From Rhodocyclales bacterium RIFCSPLOWO2_02_FULL_63_24 (GTDB taxonomy: Bacteria > Pseudomonadota > Gammaproteobacteria > Burkholderiales > Rhodocyclaceae): a stretch of 39,520 nucleotides of DNA. The notes below the pieces were generated by a model. The model worked only from the letters and a program-made list of their open reading frames with translations. It had not been told where the DNA came from and made no database searches. The translations under genes were made by a program, and so were the position numbers. The stretch's first letter is position 1; every line of letters starts with the position of its first letter. The DNA is taken from contig MHZX01000131.1 in assembly GCA_001828935.1 (NCBI GenBank), positions 1-39,520 on the forward strand, given 5' to 3'. Of this stretch, positions 26,806 to 35,427 are shown piece by piece.

Positions 26806-27489
26806 ATGACTCAGGACGAACTGAAGCAAGCCGTCGCCCGCGCGGCGCGCGATTATGTGGCTGACCGGCTGCCGGTCGGCGCCATACTGGGAGTCGGCAC
26901 CGGCTCGACGGCAAATTATTTCATCGACCAGATTGCCGGCATCAAGGATCGTCTCGGCGGCACCGTGGCGAGTTCGGAAGCCACCGCCAAGCGGCTTGCC
27001 GGTCACGGCATACGCGTGCTCGATCTCAACGATGTCGATGCCATGGGCATCTACGTCGATGGCGCCGACGAGATCGACGGCAGCATGGCGATGGTCAAGG
27101 GCGGCGGCGGTGCGCTGACCCGCGAGAAAATCGTGGCGGCAGTGGCCGACACCTTTGTCTGCATCTGCGACGCATCCAAACGGGTGCAGACGCTGGGCGG
27201 GTATCCGCTGCCGGTGGAGGTGATTCCCATGGCGTGTGCCTATGTCAGCCGGGAACTGACCAAGCTGGGCGGCAAGCCGAAACTGCGGGAAGGTTTGGTT
27301 ACCGACAACGGCAACCTGATTCTGGACGTGCATGGCCTGTCGATCACCGATCCGGGAGGCTTCGAGGAGCGCATCAACCAGATCGTCGGGGTGGTCACCA
27401 ACGGCTTGTTTGCGCAGCGGGGTGCGGATGTGCTGCTGCTGGCCACGGCCGATGGCGTGCAGACCATGCACGCCAACCCGGCGAGTTGA
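26806..27489 (+). CDS. rpiA: Ribose-5-phosphate isomerase A
   Basis: A 227-residue enzyme of the non-oxidative pentose phosphate and Calvin cycles that interconverts ribose 5-phosphate and ribulose 5-phosphate. Motifs are [13 protein letters not shown] (phosphate binding), [19 protein letters not shown] with catalytic Asp/Glu, and [11 protein letters not shown] with the conserved Lys. The length is close to the usual 219-230. It follows lpdA by 30 bp, with the ribosome site inside a hairpin. It may also feed ribulose 5-phosphate to the RuBisCO pathway encoded further right (inference). Confidence 0.95.
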   Translation: MTQDELKQAVARAARDYVADRLPVGAILGVGTGSTANYFIDQIAGIKDRLGGTVASSEATAKRLAGHGIRVLDLNDVDAMGIYVDGADEIDGSMAMVKGGGGALTREKIVAAVADTFVCICDASKRVQTLGGYPLPVEVIPMACAYVSRELTKLGGKPKLREGLVTDNGNLILDVHGLSITDPGGFEERINQIVGVVTNGLFAQRGADVLLLATADGVQTMHANPAS

Positions 27490-27551
27490 AACAATTCCTT
27501 CACATGCCTTGGCTATAGTCTAGTGTTGGCATTGCAAACAGAGGTTGCGGC

Positions 27552-28253
27552 ATGAACCAGGAACATATCTCCAAGCAATTCGACGTCGATCTTGAGGGCT
27601 TGCGCACGCGCGTGCTGGCGATGGGCGGGCTGGTCGAGCAGCAACTGATCCGCGCCATGCAAGGGCTGGAATCCGGCGACATGGCCTTGATCGAACAAGT
27701 GATTGCGACCGACCGCCAGGTCAATCGGCACGAAGTCGAGCTCGATGAGGCCTGCACCCACGTCATCGCCCGGCGCCAGCCGGCGGCGGTCGATCTGCGC
27801 ATGATCATGACCGTGGTGAAGATCATCACCGACCTGGAGCGCATCGGCGACGAAGCGAAGAAGATCGCCAAGATGGCGCGCGCCATTCACGGCGGAGACA
27901 CCCGCGTGTTGCCGCGGGTGGACTTGCGCCAGCCGGCGGAGATCGCCGTCTCGATGCTGCGCAGAGCCCTCGATGCCTTTGCCCGCCTCGACGCAAACGC
28001 GTCGGCCGAGGTGGTGCGTCAAGATCGGGAGGTGGATGCCGGCTTCAAGGCCGCGATGCGCCAACTCATCACCTTCATGATGGAAGATCCGCGCACCATT
28101 TCAAGTTCGCTCGATCTCCTTTTCGTCGCCCGTTCCATCGAGCGCATCGGCGACCACGCAAAGAATATTTCCGAATACGTCGTCTATCTGGTCAAGGGGC
28201 GCGACGTGCGCCACATCGGCCTGGAGGCGATGGAAAAGGAAGTCGCGCGCTAG
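27552..28253 (+). CDS. phoU: Phosphate-signalling protein PhoU
   Basis: A 233-residue protein made of two three-helix PhoU bundles. Metal-binding signature helices recur in each half: ITDLERIGDEAKKIAKM (about residues 95-111) and RSIERIGDHAKNISEYVVYLV (about 195-215). PhoU restrains PhoR/Pst signalling. The pst and phoBR genes are not in the window, although a polyphosphate enzyme gene lies about 1.7 kb further on. GAGG precedes the ATG. Confidence 0.95.
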   Translation: MNQEHISKQFDVDLEGLRTRVLAMGGLVEQQLIRAMQGLESGDMALIEQVIATDRQVNRHEVELDEACTHVIARRQPAAVDLRMIMTVVKIITDLERIGDEAKKIAKMARAIHGGDTRVLPRVDLRQPAEIAVSMLRRALDAFARLDANASAEVVRQDREVDAGFKAAMRQLITFMMEDPRTISSSLDLLFVARSIERIGDHAKNISEYVVYLVKGRDVRHIGLEAMEKEVAR

Positions 28254-28281
28254 CCGCGAACGCCTTTCCCATCCACTGCCG

Positions 28282-28551
28282 TCAGCGCTGGGGAACGTAG
28301 CCGCCGACCTGGTCCGCGCCGTCGCCGAAGAAATGCTTCTGCACCTGTTCGGCCAGGTATTTCCGGTGCTGTGCGTCGGCCAGGCTCAGGCGGTTCTCGT
28401 TGATGATCATCGTCTGCAGCTTGATCCATTGCTGCCAGGCTTCCTTCGAGACGTTTTCATACAATTTCCTGCCCAGTTCGCCCGGCATGGGAGGCAGGTC
28501 GAGACCTTCCGCCTCGCGCCCGAGCTTGATGCAATTGACCATGCGTGCCAC
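28282..28551 (-). CDS. yggX: Probable Fe(II)-trafficking protein YggX
   Basis: An 89-residue cytosolic protein of the YggX family, which protects iron-sulfur proteins and passes iron. The [15 protein letters not shown] start (with the conserved Cys7) and [20 protein letters not shown] are the family signature. The family's usual length is about 90. A GTG at 28551 is chosen, since AAAGGA lies upstream and the alignment to the family then starts at residue 1; an in-frame ATG at 28542 is the alternative. It is the last gene of the rsmE-pap-argA-yggX run. Confidence 0.93.
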   Translation of the reverse strand: MARMVNCIKLGREAEGLDLPPMPGELGRKLYENVSKEAWQQWIKLQTMIINENRLSLADAQHRKYLAEQVQKHFFGDGADQVGGYVPQR

Positions 28552-28595
28552 GGTTTTCCTTTCGCAGTGAATGTTGGGGTGCGCCCAGTTTACCT

Positions 28596-29939
28596 CTAGA
28601 GCGACTTCACCAGTACTTTCGAGCGGCGCTGCAAGTTGTAGAGTTCGCGTCGGGCTTCCGGCAGCGCGTCGACGCCGGCCTCGACGAAGCCGCGTTCGAT
28701 GAACCAGTGAGCGGTGCGGGTGGTCAGCACGAACAGGCGCTTCAGTTTCATCTTCCTGGCGCGGGCTTCGATGTGGCTGCGCAACTGGTCGCCATAACCG
28801 CCGCGGCGAAAATCCGGCATCACGGCAAGGCAGGCCAGTTCCGCCGATTTTTCGGTCGAGAACGGGTAGAGCGCCGCGCAGCCGACGATCACGCCGTCGT
28901 GTTCCACCACCGAAAAACGGGTAATTTCCATTTCCAGCCGTTCGCGCCCGCGTTTGACCAGGGTGCCGTCGGCTTCCAGCGGCTCGATCAGGCCGAGAAT
29001 CGCGCCGACGTCGTCGATGCTCGCATCGCGCAGACGCGCCAGCGGAGCGCTGGTCATCACGGTGCCGACGCCGTCGCGGGTGAAGAACTCCATGAGCATC
29101 GCGCCGTCGGCCTGGCGGTCGAGGAAATGCACGCGACCGACGCCGGCACGGCAGGCGCGAATGGCGCTGGGCAGGACCCGGGCGACTTCCGGCGCCTGCG
29201 CCGTCAAGTGCTTGCCGGCAAGTTTCTGCGCTTCGTCCGCGGTGAGGGCGTCGATCAATGCGCCTTTGGCGTTGGCCAGTCCCGGCGCATCGCACAGATA
29301 AATCAGCTTGTCCGCCCGGACCGCCACCGCCACTGCTTCGGCGGCTTCCTCCCAGGCCAGGTTGAATATCTCGCCGGTGGGGGAGGCGCCGATCGGCGTG
29401 ATCAGCACCACGTTCTCCTGCGCCAGGTCGGCCTGGATTTCCTCGGCGATCACCTTGCGGATCGCACCGGTGTATTGGAAGTCGATGCCGTCCACCACGC
29501 CGACCGGGCGTGCCGTGATGAAGTTGCCGCCGGTCACACGCAGGAAGGCGCCGGCCATCGGCGTGTTGGGCAATCCCTGCGAGAGCAGTGCTTCGATTTC
29601 GATGCGGGTTACGCCCATGGCGCGCTTGACGCATTCCAGCGCCTCGGCGTCGGTGACGCGCAAGCCTTTGTGAAATTTCGGCGTGAGGCCGCGTGCGTGC
29701 ATTTCCGCGTCTATCTGCGGCCGTGCGCCGTGCACCAGCACCAGTCTTATGCCCATGCTGTCGAGCAGGGCGATGTCATGAATCAGGGCCTGCGCGGCAC
29801 CGGCTTCAAGCACCTCGCCGCCGAAGGCGATGACGAAAGTGCGGCCGCGAAAGGCATGGATGTAGGGCGCGGCCTGACGCACCCAGGCGACCAGGCGGGC
29901 GTCAGTGTCCGGCTGGCTGCCGCGGGTTTCCAGCGTCAT
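28596..29939 (-). CDS. argA: N-acetylglutamate synthase (amino-acid acetyltransferase)
   Basis: A 447-residue two-domain ArgA that makes N-acetylglutamate in the first step of arginine synthesis. The N-terminal amino-acid-kinase-like domain (about 20-290) contains [11 protein letters not shown] and [11 protein letters not shown]; it usually binds arginine for feedback inhibition. The C-terminal GNAT domain (about 300-440) has [20 protein letters not shown], the acetyl-CoA-binding R/QxxGxG/A-like loop. It starts in an ATGA overlap with the polyphosphate:AMP phosphotransferase gene. Confidence 0.95.
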   Translation of the reverse strand: MTLETRGSQPDTDARLVAWVRQAAPYIHAFRGRTFVIAFGGEVLEAGAAQALIHDIALLDSMGIRLVLVHGARPQIDAEMHARGLTPKFHKGLRVTDAEALECVKRAMGVTRIEIEALLSQGLPNTPMAGAFLRVTGGNFITARPVGVVDGIDFQYTGAIRKVIAEEIQADLAQENVVLITPIGASPTGEIFNLAWEEAAEAVAVAVRADKLIYLCDAPGLANAKGALIDALTADEAQKLAGKHLTAQAPEVARVLPSAIRACRAGVGRVHFLDRQADGAMLMEFFTRDGVGTVMTSAPLARLRDASIDDVGAILGLIEPLEADGTLVKRGRERLEMEITRFSVVEHDGVIVGCAALYPFSTEKSAELACLAVMPDFRRGGYGDQLRSHIEARARKMKLKRLFVLTTRTAHWFIERGFVEAGVDALPEARRELYNLQRRSKVLVKSL

Positions 29940-31627
29940 GTCGTGGGCTTGCCTTTCTTCGCTTTGGCTGTCTTGGCCGCGGGCGGCGCCTTGGGCCGTA
30001 CCGGTTTCAATGCGGGAGGCGCGATCTTGACCGGCGCCGGCGGCTGCTTGTCGGCCTTCTTTTCCTTGTCCGCCTTGTTTCCCTTGCCGGCTTTTTTCTC
30101 CTTGTCGGCCTTGGGCGGTTTCTCGGGTTTCGACAGCGGTACCGGCTTGCCTTCCAGTTCGGCCTCCAGCCGCTCGCAGATCGTGCGCAGAATCTTCACC
30201 CGCGCGTAGCCCTTGTCATTGGCCTCGACCAGGGTCCACGGCGCTACGCCGGTGCTGGTGCGGTCGACCATGTCGCAGATGGCCTCCTGGTAGGCATCCC
30301 ACTTTTCGCGATTGCGCCAGTCTTCCTCGGTGATCTTGAAGCGCTTGAACTCGATCTTCTCGCGTTCCTTGAAGCGCTTCAACTGCTCCTCCTGGCTGAT
30401 CTGCAGCCAGAACTTGACGACGATGACGCCGGCCTCGGCGAGGTCGTGCTCGAAATCGTTGATTTCGGTATAGGCGCGCAACCAGTCAGCTTCGGCACAG
30501 AAACCCTCGACGCGCTCGACCAGTACGCGGCCGTACCAGGTGCGGTCGAAGATGGCCACCCGGCCATTGCGTGGAATGTGCCGCCAGAAACGCCACAGGT
30601 AGGGCTGGGCGCGCTCTTCCTCGGTCGGCGCGGCGACCGGCACGATCTGGTAGTCGCGCGCATCCATCGAGGCGGCGATGCGGCGGATGGCGCCACCCTT
30701 GCCGGCAGCATCCGCACCTTCGAAGGCGCACACCACCGAGCGCCCCTTGAAGCGCGGATCGCGCACCAGTTCGGACAGCTTGCCCTGCCATTTCGCCAAC
30801 TGTGCTTCGTAGTCCTTCTCGCTCAGCGCGTGCTTGAGGTTGAGTTCCGACAGCACGTTGCGGCCGTCGACATTCACCCGCATCGGCGGCGCTACCGGCG
30901 TGGTCTGCTTGTCGGCATTGGCCAGGCGCTGGCGGATGGCCTCGAGCAGGATCTTGCCGGTGGTCAGCGAGCGATAGCGATCATCCTCGCCCTCGATGAT
31001 GGTCCACGGCGCCCAGGGCGTGTTGGTCATGCGCAGCACGTGGCCGACCACGTCCTGCAGCTTTTCGTAGGTCTTCAGCCGTTCCCAGTTCCACTTGGTG
31101 ACGCGCCAGGCGGTCTTCGGGTCTTTCTCCAGCGCCTTCAGGCGACGCTTCTGGCCGTCCTTGGTCAGGTGGAACCAGAACTTCAGCACCAGCGCGCCTT
31201 CATTGACCAGCATGGCCTCGAAGCGGTTGATCTGGTCGATGCGCGCATCCATGTCGGCCTTGGTCATGTTGCCGTCGAGGCGGTCGTGGATCGGGCTCGA
31301 ATACCAGGAACCGGCGAATACGCCGATGCGGCCCTTGGGCGGCAGCGCGCGCCAATAACGCCACATGAACGGCCGCGCCCGTTCTTCGTCGCTCGGCGCC
31401 GAAAACGCCAGGGTCGAAATGAAGCGCGGGTCCATCCACTCGTAGAGGATGTTGATGGTTTCGCCCTTGCCGGCGCCATCCTGACCGCTGACCAATACGA
31501 TCACCGGGATCTTGCCGTTTTCCTTGAGGTCGTACTGGGCATCCTGCAATGCCGCACGCAGGGCCGGGACTTCCTTCTTGTAGGATTCCTTGTCGAGCTT
31601 GTGACCGATTTCCGCAGATTCGAACAT
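29936..31627 (-). CDS. pap: Polyphosphate:AMP phosphotransferase (two-domain PPK2)
   Basis: A 563-residue protein with two fused PPK2 domains. Walker A loops are VSGQDGAGKGET near residue 47 and FEGADAAGKGGA near residue 308; each is followed by a lid with PFMWRYWRALP or PYLWRFWRHIP. Such PAPs make ADP from AMP with polyphosphate; only the C-terminal domain is usually catalytic. Residues about 500-563 form a low-complexity Lys/Pro/Ala tail with repeated KADKEKKA units. The ATG at 31627 has GGGGAG upstream; an in-frame ATG at 31642 would overlap rsmE. It overlaps rsmE by one base and argA by four. Confidence 0.92.
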   Translation of the reverse strand: MFESAEIGHKLDKESYKKEVPALRAALQDAQYDLKENGKIPVIVLVSGQDGAGKGETINILYEWMDPRFISTLAFSAPSDEERARPFMWRYWRALPPKGRIGVFAGSWYSSPIHDRLDGNMTKADMDARIDQINRFEAMLVNEGALVLKFWFHLTKDGQKRRLKALEKDPKTAWRVTKWNWERLKTYEKLQDVVGHVLRMTNTPWAPWTIIEGEDDRYRSLTTGKILLEAIRQRLANADKQTTPVAPPMRVNVDGRNVLSELNLKHALSEKDYEAQLAKWQGKLSELVRDPRFKGRSVVCAFEGADAAGKGGAIRRIAASMDARDYQIVPVAAPTEEERAQPYLWRFWRHIPRNGRVAIFDRTWYGRVLVERVEGFCAEADWLRAYTEINDFEHDLAEAGVIVVKFWLQISQEEQLKRFKEREKIEFKRFKITEEDWRNREKWDAYQEAICDMVDRTSTGVAPWTLVEANDKGYARVKILRTICERLEAELEGKPVPLSKPEKPPKADKEKKAGKGNKADKEKKADKQPPAPVKIAPPALKPVRPKAPPAAKTAKAKKGKPTT

Positions 31628-32355
31628 TACCAATCTCCCCAAAGTGCCATCATTGCCGCCAGGGCGCCGAGCCCGGCAGTTTCAGTACGCAACACACGCG
31701 GCCCCAGCCCGATGGCATGGAAGCCGGCAGCCCGCACCGCCAACAATTCACCTTCCTCGAACCCCCCTTCCGGGCCGATCAGCAAGCTGATCGGCACCGT
31801 CGGCACCTTCAGGTCGCGCAAAGACCCCGAAGCCCCGGGCGCACAGACGAAGCCTAGCCCATTCTCCTGCGCTGCCAAGCCCAGATATTGCGGCAGATCA
31901 AGAATTGGCGCCACCGCCGGCACCCGATTACGCCCGCATTGTTCGCAGGCGGCGATGGCAATGTTGCGCCAATGTTCGACGCGGCGCTCGGCGCGCTCTC
32001 CCGCAAGCCGGATCAAGCTGCGTTTCGCCGCCACCGGCTGGATGCGCCTGACCCCCAGTTCGACGGCCTTTTGCACCACGAAATCCATCTTGTCGCTGGC
32101 CGGCAGCGCCTGCACCAGCGTCAGGGCCAGCGGTGGCTCGCAATCGATGTCGGCGAACTCGTCCAGTGTCGCGCGCAAGGCCTTTCCCGCCGGGTTGAGC
32201 GTGGCCCGCCACTGGCCGCCGCGTCCATCGAACAGGATCGCCGTCTCGCCAGCGCCGACTCGCAGAACTTTCAGTGCGTGGTGCGCGGCCTCGGCGGCCA
32301 ATTCGACGGTGGCGCCGGGATGCAGCGGGAAGGGGCAGAAGAATCTGGGTATCAT
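31627..32355 (-). CDS. rsmE: 16S rRNA (uracil(1498)-N3)-methyltransferase
   Basis: A 242-residue SPOUT-class RNA methyltransferase. It has an N-terminal PUA-like domain (FFCPFPLHPGATVEL, HHALKVLRVGAGE) and a C-terminal knotted domain with KMDFVVQKAVELGV, LLIGPEGGFEEGEL (about 191-204) and LGPRVLRTETA (about 217-227). It modifies U1498 in the small-subunit decoding region. The stop overlaps the pap start as TAATG. It is divergent from the thioredoxin-like gene; the 33-bp gap must hold both initiation regions. Confidence 0.95.
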   Translation of the reverse strand: MIPRFFCPFPLHPGATVELAAEAAHHALKVLRVGAGETAILFDGRGGQWRATLNPAGKALRATLDEFADIDCEPPLALTLVQALPASDKMDFVVQKAVELGVRRIQPVAAKRSLIRLAGERAERRVEHWRNIAIAACEQCGRNRVPAVAPILDLPQYLGLAAQENGLGFVCAPGASGSLRDLKVPTVPISLLIGPEGGFEEGELLAVRAAGFHAIGLGPRVLRTETAGLGALAAMMALWGDW

Positions 32356-32388
32356 GTTTTCATTATCGCCAAATTTGGGAGTTAGCGC

Positions 32389-32946
32389 ATGGTCAGTCTT
32401 TCCCCGCCTGTCTGCGACTTCGGCCGCCCCGCCATCGATTTCGACCTGCCGGGGGTCGACGGCAAGCGCCACAACCTGGCCAGCGCGCGAGGCCCGCAAG
32501 GCCTGCTGGTGATGTTCATCTGCAATCACTGTCCTTACGTCAAGGCCGTGATCCACCGCATCCTGCGCGACACGCAGGAGCTCGCCACGCTGGGCATCGG
32601 CAGCATCGCCATCATGAGCAACGATCCGGCCGAGTATGCCGAGGACTCGTGGCCGAACATGGAGCGGATCGCCCGCGAGCTGGCGTTCCCCTTCCCCTAT
32701 GTGCTGGACTCGTCGCAGGAGGTGGCCAAGGCCTACGGCGCCGTATGCACGCCGGATTTCTTCGGTTACAACGCCAGCCTGGAACTCCAGTATCGCGGCC
32801 GGCTCGACGAATCGCGCAAGGAAACCGCGCCCGAAGGCGTGCGCCGCGATCTGTTCGAGGCGATGCAGCAGGTCGCGGCCACCGGCCGGGGCCCGGGCCG
32901 GCAGATTCCGTCCATCGGCTGCTCGATCAAATGGCGGTCGGCATGA
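32389..32946 (+). CDS. Thioredoxin-family (AhpC/TSA-like) protein
   Basis: A 185-residue cytosolic protein with a thioredoxin fold. FDLPGVDGKRHNLA is the entry strand of AhpC/TSA-type proteins, and CNHCPYV (Cys at about 44 and 47) is a CxxC redox site. SNDPAEYAEDSWPNM and the cis-Pro-like CTPDFFGYN complete the fold. It belongs to the widely distributed thioredoxin-family group containing NHCPYVK; the exact substrate is unknown. GGGAG is well placed before the ATG. The stop overlaps the next gene by ATGA. Confidence 0.85.
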   Translation: MVSLSPPVCDFGRPAIDFDLPGVDGKRHNLASARGPQGLLVMFICNHCPYVKAVIHRILRDTQELATLGIGSIAIMSNDPAEYAEDSWPNMERIARELAFPFPYVLDSSQEVAKAYGAVCTPDFFGYNASLELQYRGRLDESRKETAPEGVRRDLFEAMQQVAATGRGPGRQIPSIGCSIKWRSA

Positions 32947-33449
32947 TCCGCGTCCGCTCCGGCATTCTGGCGGTAGTGCTGCTTGCCCTCCTGCCGCTGG
33001 CCGCGCTGGCAGAGAGCACCAACCTGCTGATCCAGTTGCAAGCGGGCGGCACCTACCGGATCTGGCATGGCGAAGGCCCCTCGGTGCTCGACGACGACGA
33101 GGTGATGCTGCTCTATTCGCTGGCCGAGCCGCAAGGCAGCGCACCGGTGGCGACCGCACTGGGCGCGGCGCGTGCGCGCAGCACGGCACAGGGCGTAGTG
33201 ATTGAACTGCTCGACGCCGCAACCGACAAGGCGCTGTTGGTCGACCACGACGCCTGCGGCCATATCAAGACCTGGCATGCCGAGGGCGGTGCGCCGATTA
33301 GCGAGGAGCAGGCGACCGACCTGGTGCTGGCGGCGGTGCCCGGCGGCAGCCGACGCCTGGTGCTGGACGAGCAGCGCCATGCCAAGAGCTTTCTCACCGA
33401 GCTGGGGGTCATGGTCGCCATCTGGCGGCCGCTGAAGGCCGCCCGCTAG
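32943..33449 (+). CDS. Unrecognised exported protein
   Basis: A 168-residue protein with a clear signal peptide (MIRVRSG start, Leu/Ala-rich core, cleavage after ALA at about residue 22). The mature part is acidic with a single Cys and no domain recognised. The ATG at 32943 forms an ATGA overlap with the thioredoxin-like gene, suggesting coupled expression and perhaps related function in the envelope. An in-frame ATG at 32931 is less likely. Confidence 0.7.
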   Translation: MIRVRSGILAVVLLALLPLAALAESTNLLIQLQAGGTYRIWHGEGPSVLDDDEVMLLYSLAEPQGSAPVATALGAARARSTAQGVVIELLDAATDKALLVDHDACGHIKTWHAEGGAPISEEQATDLVLAAVPGGSRRLVLDEQRHAKSFLTELGVMVAIWRPLKAAR

Positions 33450-33490
33450 CCACGCCCAGGCCGCGCTCGCTTGTCCGCGCATTCGCTTGC

Positions 33491-34408
33491 TTACGTGCTC
33501 ACCTGGGCCTCGATCAGCCGCGAACCTTCACTGTCCATGAATTCGATGAAGGCCATGGCGGCCGGCATCAGCCGTTTGTCGGTGCGATAGACCAGGCGCC
33601 ACTGGCGCTTCACCGGCGTGCCGTTGATGTTGAGCTTGACCAGACGGCCGACCGCGCGCTCCAGTCCGATCGTGTGCTCCGAAATGAAGGACAGCCCGAG
33701 GCCGGCCATCACCGCCTGCTTGATGGTCTCGTTGCTGCCCAGTTCCATGGTGGCGCCGGCCGTGACATGATGTTCGGCGAGGTAGCGTTCCAGCGCGCCG
33801 CGCGTGCCCGAGCCGGGTTCGCGGATCAGGAGGGTCTCTTTTGCCAGTTGCTGCGGGTCGATGCGCCGCTTGTTCGCCAGCGGGTGGTCCGGTGCGGCGA
33901 TGAACACCAGCGGATGTTCGGCAAAAATCTTGGCCACGGTTTCGAACTCGTTCGGCGGCGTGCCCATGATGGCCAGGTCGATGCCGTTTTCGGCCAGTTG
34001 GCGCACCACGGTGCCGCGGTTGCTGACCGTCAGTTCAAGCTCGACGCCGGGATGCCGGCGGCGGAATTCGGCCAGCAGCGACGGCGCAAAATACTTGGCG
34101 GTGCTGACCACGCCGATCTTCAGGCGTCCGGCTTCGACGCCCTTCAAGGCGGCCAGCGCTTCGCTGGCTTCGCGCAGTTGCTCGGCAATGCGCCGCGCCT
34201 GGCGCGCCACTTCCTCGCCGGCGGCGGTCAGCCGGACTTTCTTGCCGGCCTGCTCGGTCAGCGGCAGCCCGGCCTGTTCCTCCAGCGCCTGCACCTGCAT
34301 TGACACCGCGGGCTGGGTCAGGTGCAGCTCTTCGGCGGCGCGCGAGAAGGACAGGTGGCGGGCCACCGCCTCGAATATCTTCAGTTGGCGCAGGGTGACG
34401 TTTTTCAT
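33491..34408 (-). CDS. cbbR: LysR-type regulator of carbon fixation (CbbR)
   Basis: A 305-residue LysR-family activator. The N-terminal winged helix-turn-helix (residues 1-65) contains TLRQLKIFEAVARHLSFSRA and LTQPAVSMQVQALE. A two-lobed effector domain follows (about 92-300), with LKIGVVSTAKYFAPSLL and GLSFISEHTIGLE as in CbbR proteins. It should activate cbb genes in response to cellular reductant or phosphorylated metabolites. Divergence from cbbY and proximity to cbbM support the CbbR call. The ATG at 34408 gives the standard MKNVTLRQL start; longer in-frame starts would run into the operator region. Confidence 0.92.
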   Translation of the reverse strand: MKNVTLRQLKIFEAVARHLSFSRAAEELHLTQPAVSMQVQALEEQAGLPLTEQAGKKVRLTAAGEEVARQARRIAEQLREASEALAALKGVEAGRLKIGVVSTAKYFAPSLLAEFRRRHPGVELELTVSNRGTVVRQLAENGIDLAIMGTPPNEFETVAKIFAEHPLVFIAAPDHPLANKRRIDPQQLAKETLLIREPGSGTRGALERYLAEHHVTAGATMELGSNETIKQAVMAGLGLSFISEHTIGLERAVGRLVKLNINGTPVKRQWRLVYRTDKRLMPAAMAFIEFMDSEGSRLIEAQVST

Positions 34409-34460
34409 GGCGGATTGGCTTCGCGGACCGGTTGCAAATGGGCTACGGAATTTGAACGAT

Positions 34461-34499
34461 CTTATCACTGCCATAAGAAAACATGACTATCGCTTATGG
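34461..34499. promoter_or_regulatory. CbbR operator between cbbR and cbbY
   Basis: CTTAT (34461-34465), seven bases, then ATAAG (34473-34477) form a perfect LysR-type dyad (T-N11-A class). A third half-site CTTAT (34493-34497) lies 15 bases on. The 28 bases 34472-34499 recur with 20 identities at 35291-35318 upstream of cbbM. Placement in the divergent cbbR/cbbY gap fits autoregulation and activation. Confidence 0.65.
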
Positions 34500-34524
34500 G
34501 TGGCCCGGCGCTATGCTGCCCGCC

Positions 34525-35277
34525 ATGCTCGAAGCCCTGATCTTTGACGTCGATGGCACGTTGGCCGACACCGAGCGCGACGGCCACCGCATTGCCTTCA
34601 ACGCCGCCTTCGCCGAGGCGGGCCTGGCCTGGCACTGGGACGAGCAACTCTACGGCGAACTGCTGGCGGTCACCGGCGGCAAGGAGCGGATGCGTTTCTA
34701 CGCCGAGCGCCACGACCGCAACTTCCTGCAGCAGCCCGATCTCGATGCGTGCATCAAGGCCCTGCACGCCACCAAGACGCGGCATTACCTGGCGCTGCTG
34801 GCGGCCGGCGGCATTCCCCTGCAGTCGGGCGTGGCGCGCCTGCTGCGCGAGGCGCAGGGCGCGGGATTGCGCCTGGCCATCGCCACCACCACCACGCCGG
34901 AGAACGTCGCCGCGCTGTTGCCGGCCGAGTTGCTGGCGCTGTTCGAAACAGTCGGCGCCGGCGACACGGTGACGCACAAGAAGCCGGCCCCGGACATCTA
35001 CGACTGGGTGCTGCGCGAACTGGACCTGCCGCCCGCCGCCTGCCTCGCCATCGAGGACTCCGCCAACGGGCTCAAGGCCAGTCTGGCCGCCGGGCTGCCG
35101 ACACTGGTGACCGAGAGCGAATACACTCGCGATCATGACTTCAGCGGCGCGCTGGCGGTGCTCTCCGACCTCGGCGAAGCGGGGCGTCCCTGCCAGGTGC
35201 GCCGTGGCGACATGCACGGCAAGCGCTTCGTCGATGTCGATCTGCTGCGAACCTGGCATCGCCACAGCATCAGGTAA
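34525..35277 (+). CDS. cbbY: HAD-family phosphatase CbbY
   Basis: A 250-residue HAD phosphatase. Motif I is FDVDGTLADTERDGH, with nucleophile Asp8 and acid Asp10. Motif II is ATTTTPENV, motif III Lys is in HKKPAPDIY, and motif IV is AIEDSANGLKA. CbbY enzymes remove the inhibitor xylulose 1,5-bisphosphate, a RuBisCO misfire product. The ATG at 34525 is chosen because ATG 34483 lies inside the CbbR operator and ATG 34513 adds four residues before the conserved start. It lies 150 bp upstream of cbbM, its functional partner. Confidence 0.92.
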   Translation: MLEALIFDVDGTLADTERDGHRIAFNAAFAEAGLAWHWDEQLYGELLAVTGGKERMRFYAERHDRNFLQQPDLDACIKALHATKTRHYLALLAAGGIPLQSGVARLLREAQGAGLRLAIATTTTPENVAALLPAELLALFETVGAGDTVTHKKPAPDIYDWVLRELDLPPAACLAIEDSANGLKASLAAGLPTLVTESEYTRDHDFSGALAVLSDLGEAGRPCQVRRGDMHGKRFVDVDLLRTWHRHSIR

Positions 35278-35278
35278 A

Positions 35279-35318
35279 CATGATGATCATGATAAAAAAA
35301 TGTGACTGGCCTTTATGG
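35279..35318 (+). promoter_or_regulatory. Operator-like element upstream of cbbM
   Basis: CATGAT-G-ATCATG (35279-35291) is a perfect dyad. It is followed by ATAAA (35292-35296) and TTTAT (35312-35316) 15 bases apart, the same spacing as the ATAAG/CTTAT pair upstream of cbbY. Bases 35291-35318 match 34472-34499 at 20 of 28 positions. This is the expected place for CbbR to activate cbbM, about 110 bp before the start codon. Confidence 0.55.
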
Positions 35319-35427
35319 ACCGCGATCACTAACATTCCTCCCCATACCGCAATCGAACACCGCAATACGCGTCACCGCCACAACATCGACGAATAACCTT
35401 CATCACGCTGGAATCGAGGAGAAACGC

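Noticed and set aside
24925..27471. Long antisense open frame across lpdA and rpiA
   Set aside because: Same shadow effect; lpdA and rpiA are unambiguous on the other strand and no ribosome site or domain supports the antisense frame.
27486..27519. Promoter for phoU (TATAGT at 27514-27519)
   Set aside because: No -35 element occurs at an acceptable distance (TTGAAA is 22 bp away), and no Pho box was recognised.
30446..32512. Plus-strand open frame of nearly 690 codons over pap and rsmE
   Set aside because: It runs antisense to two clear enzymes and has no family similarity.
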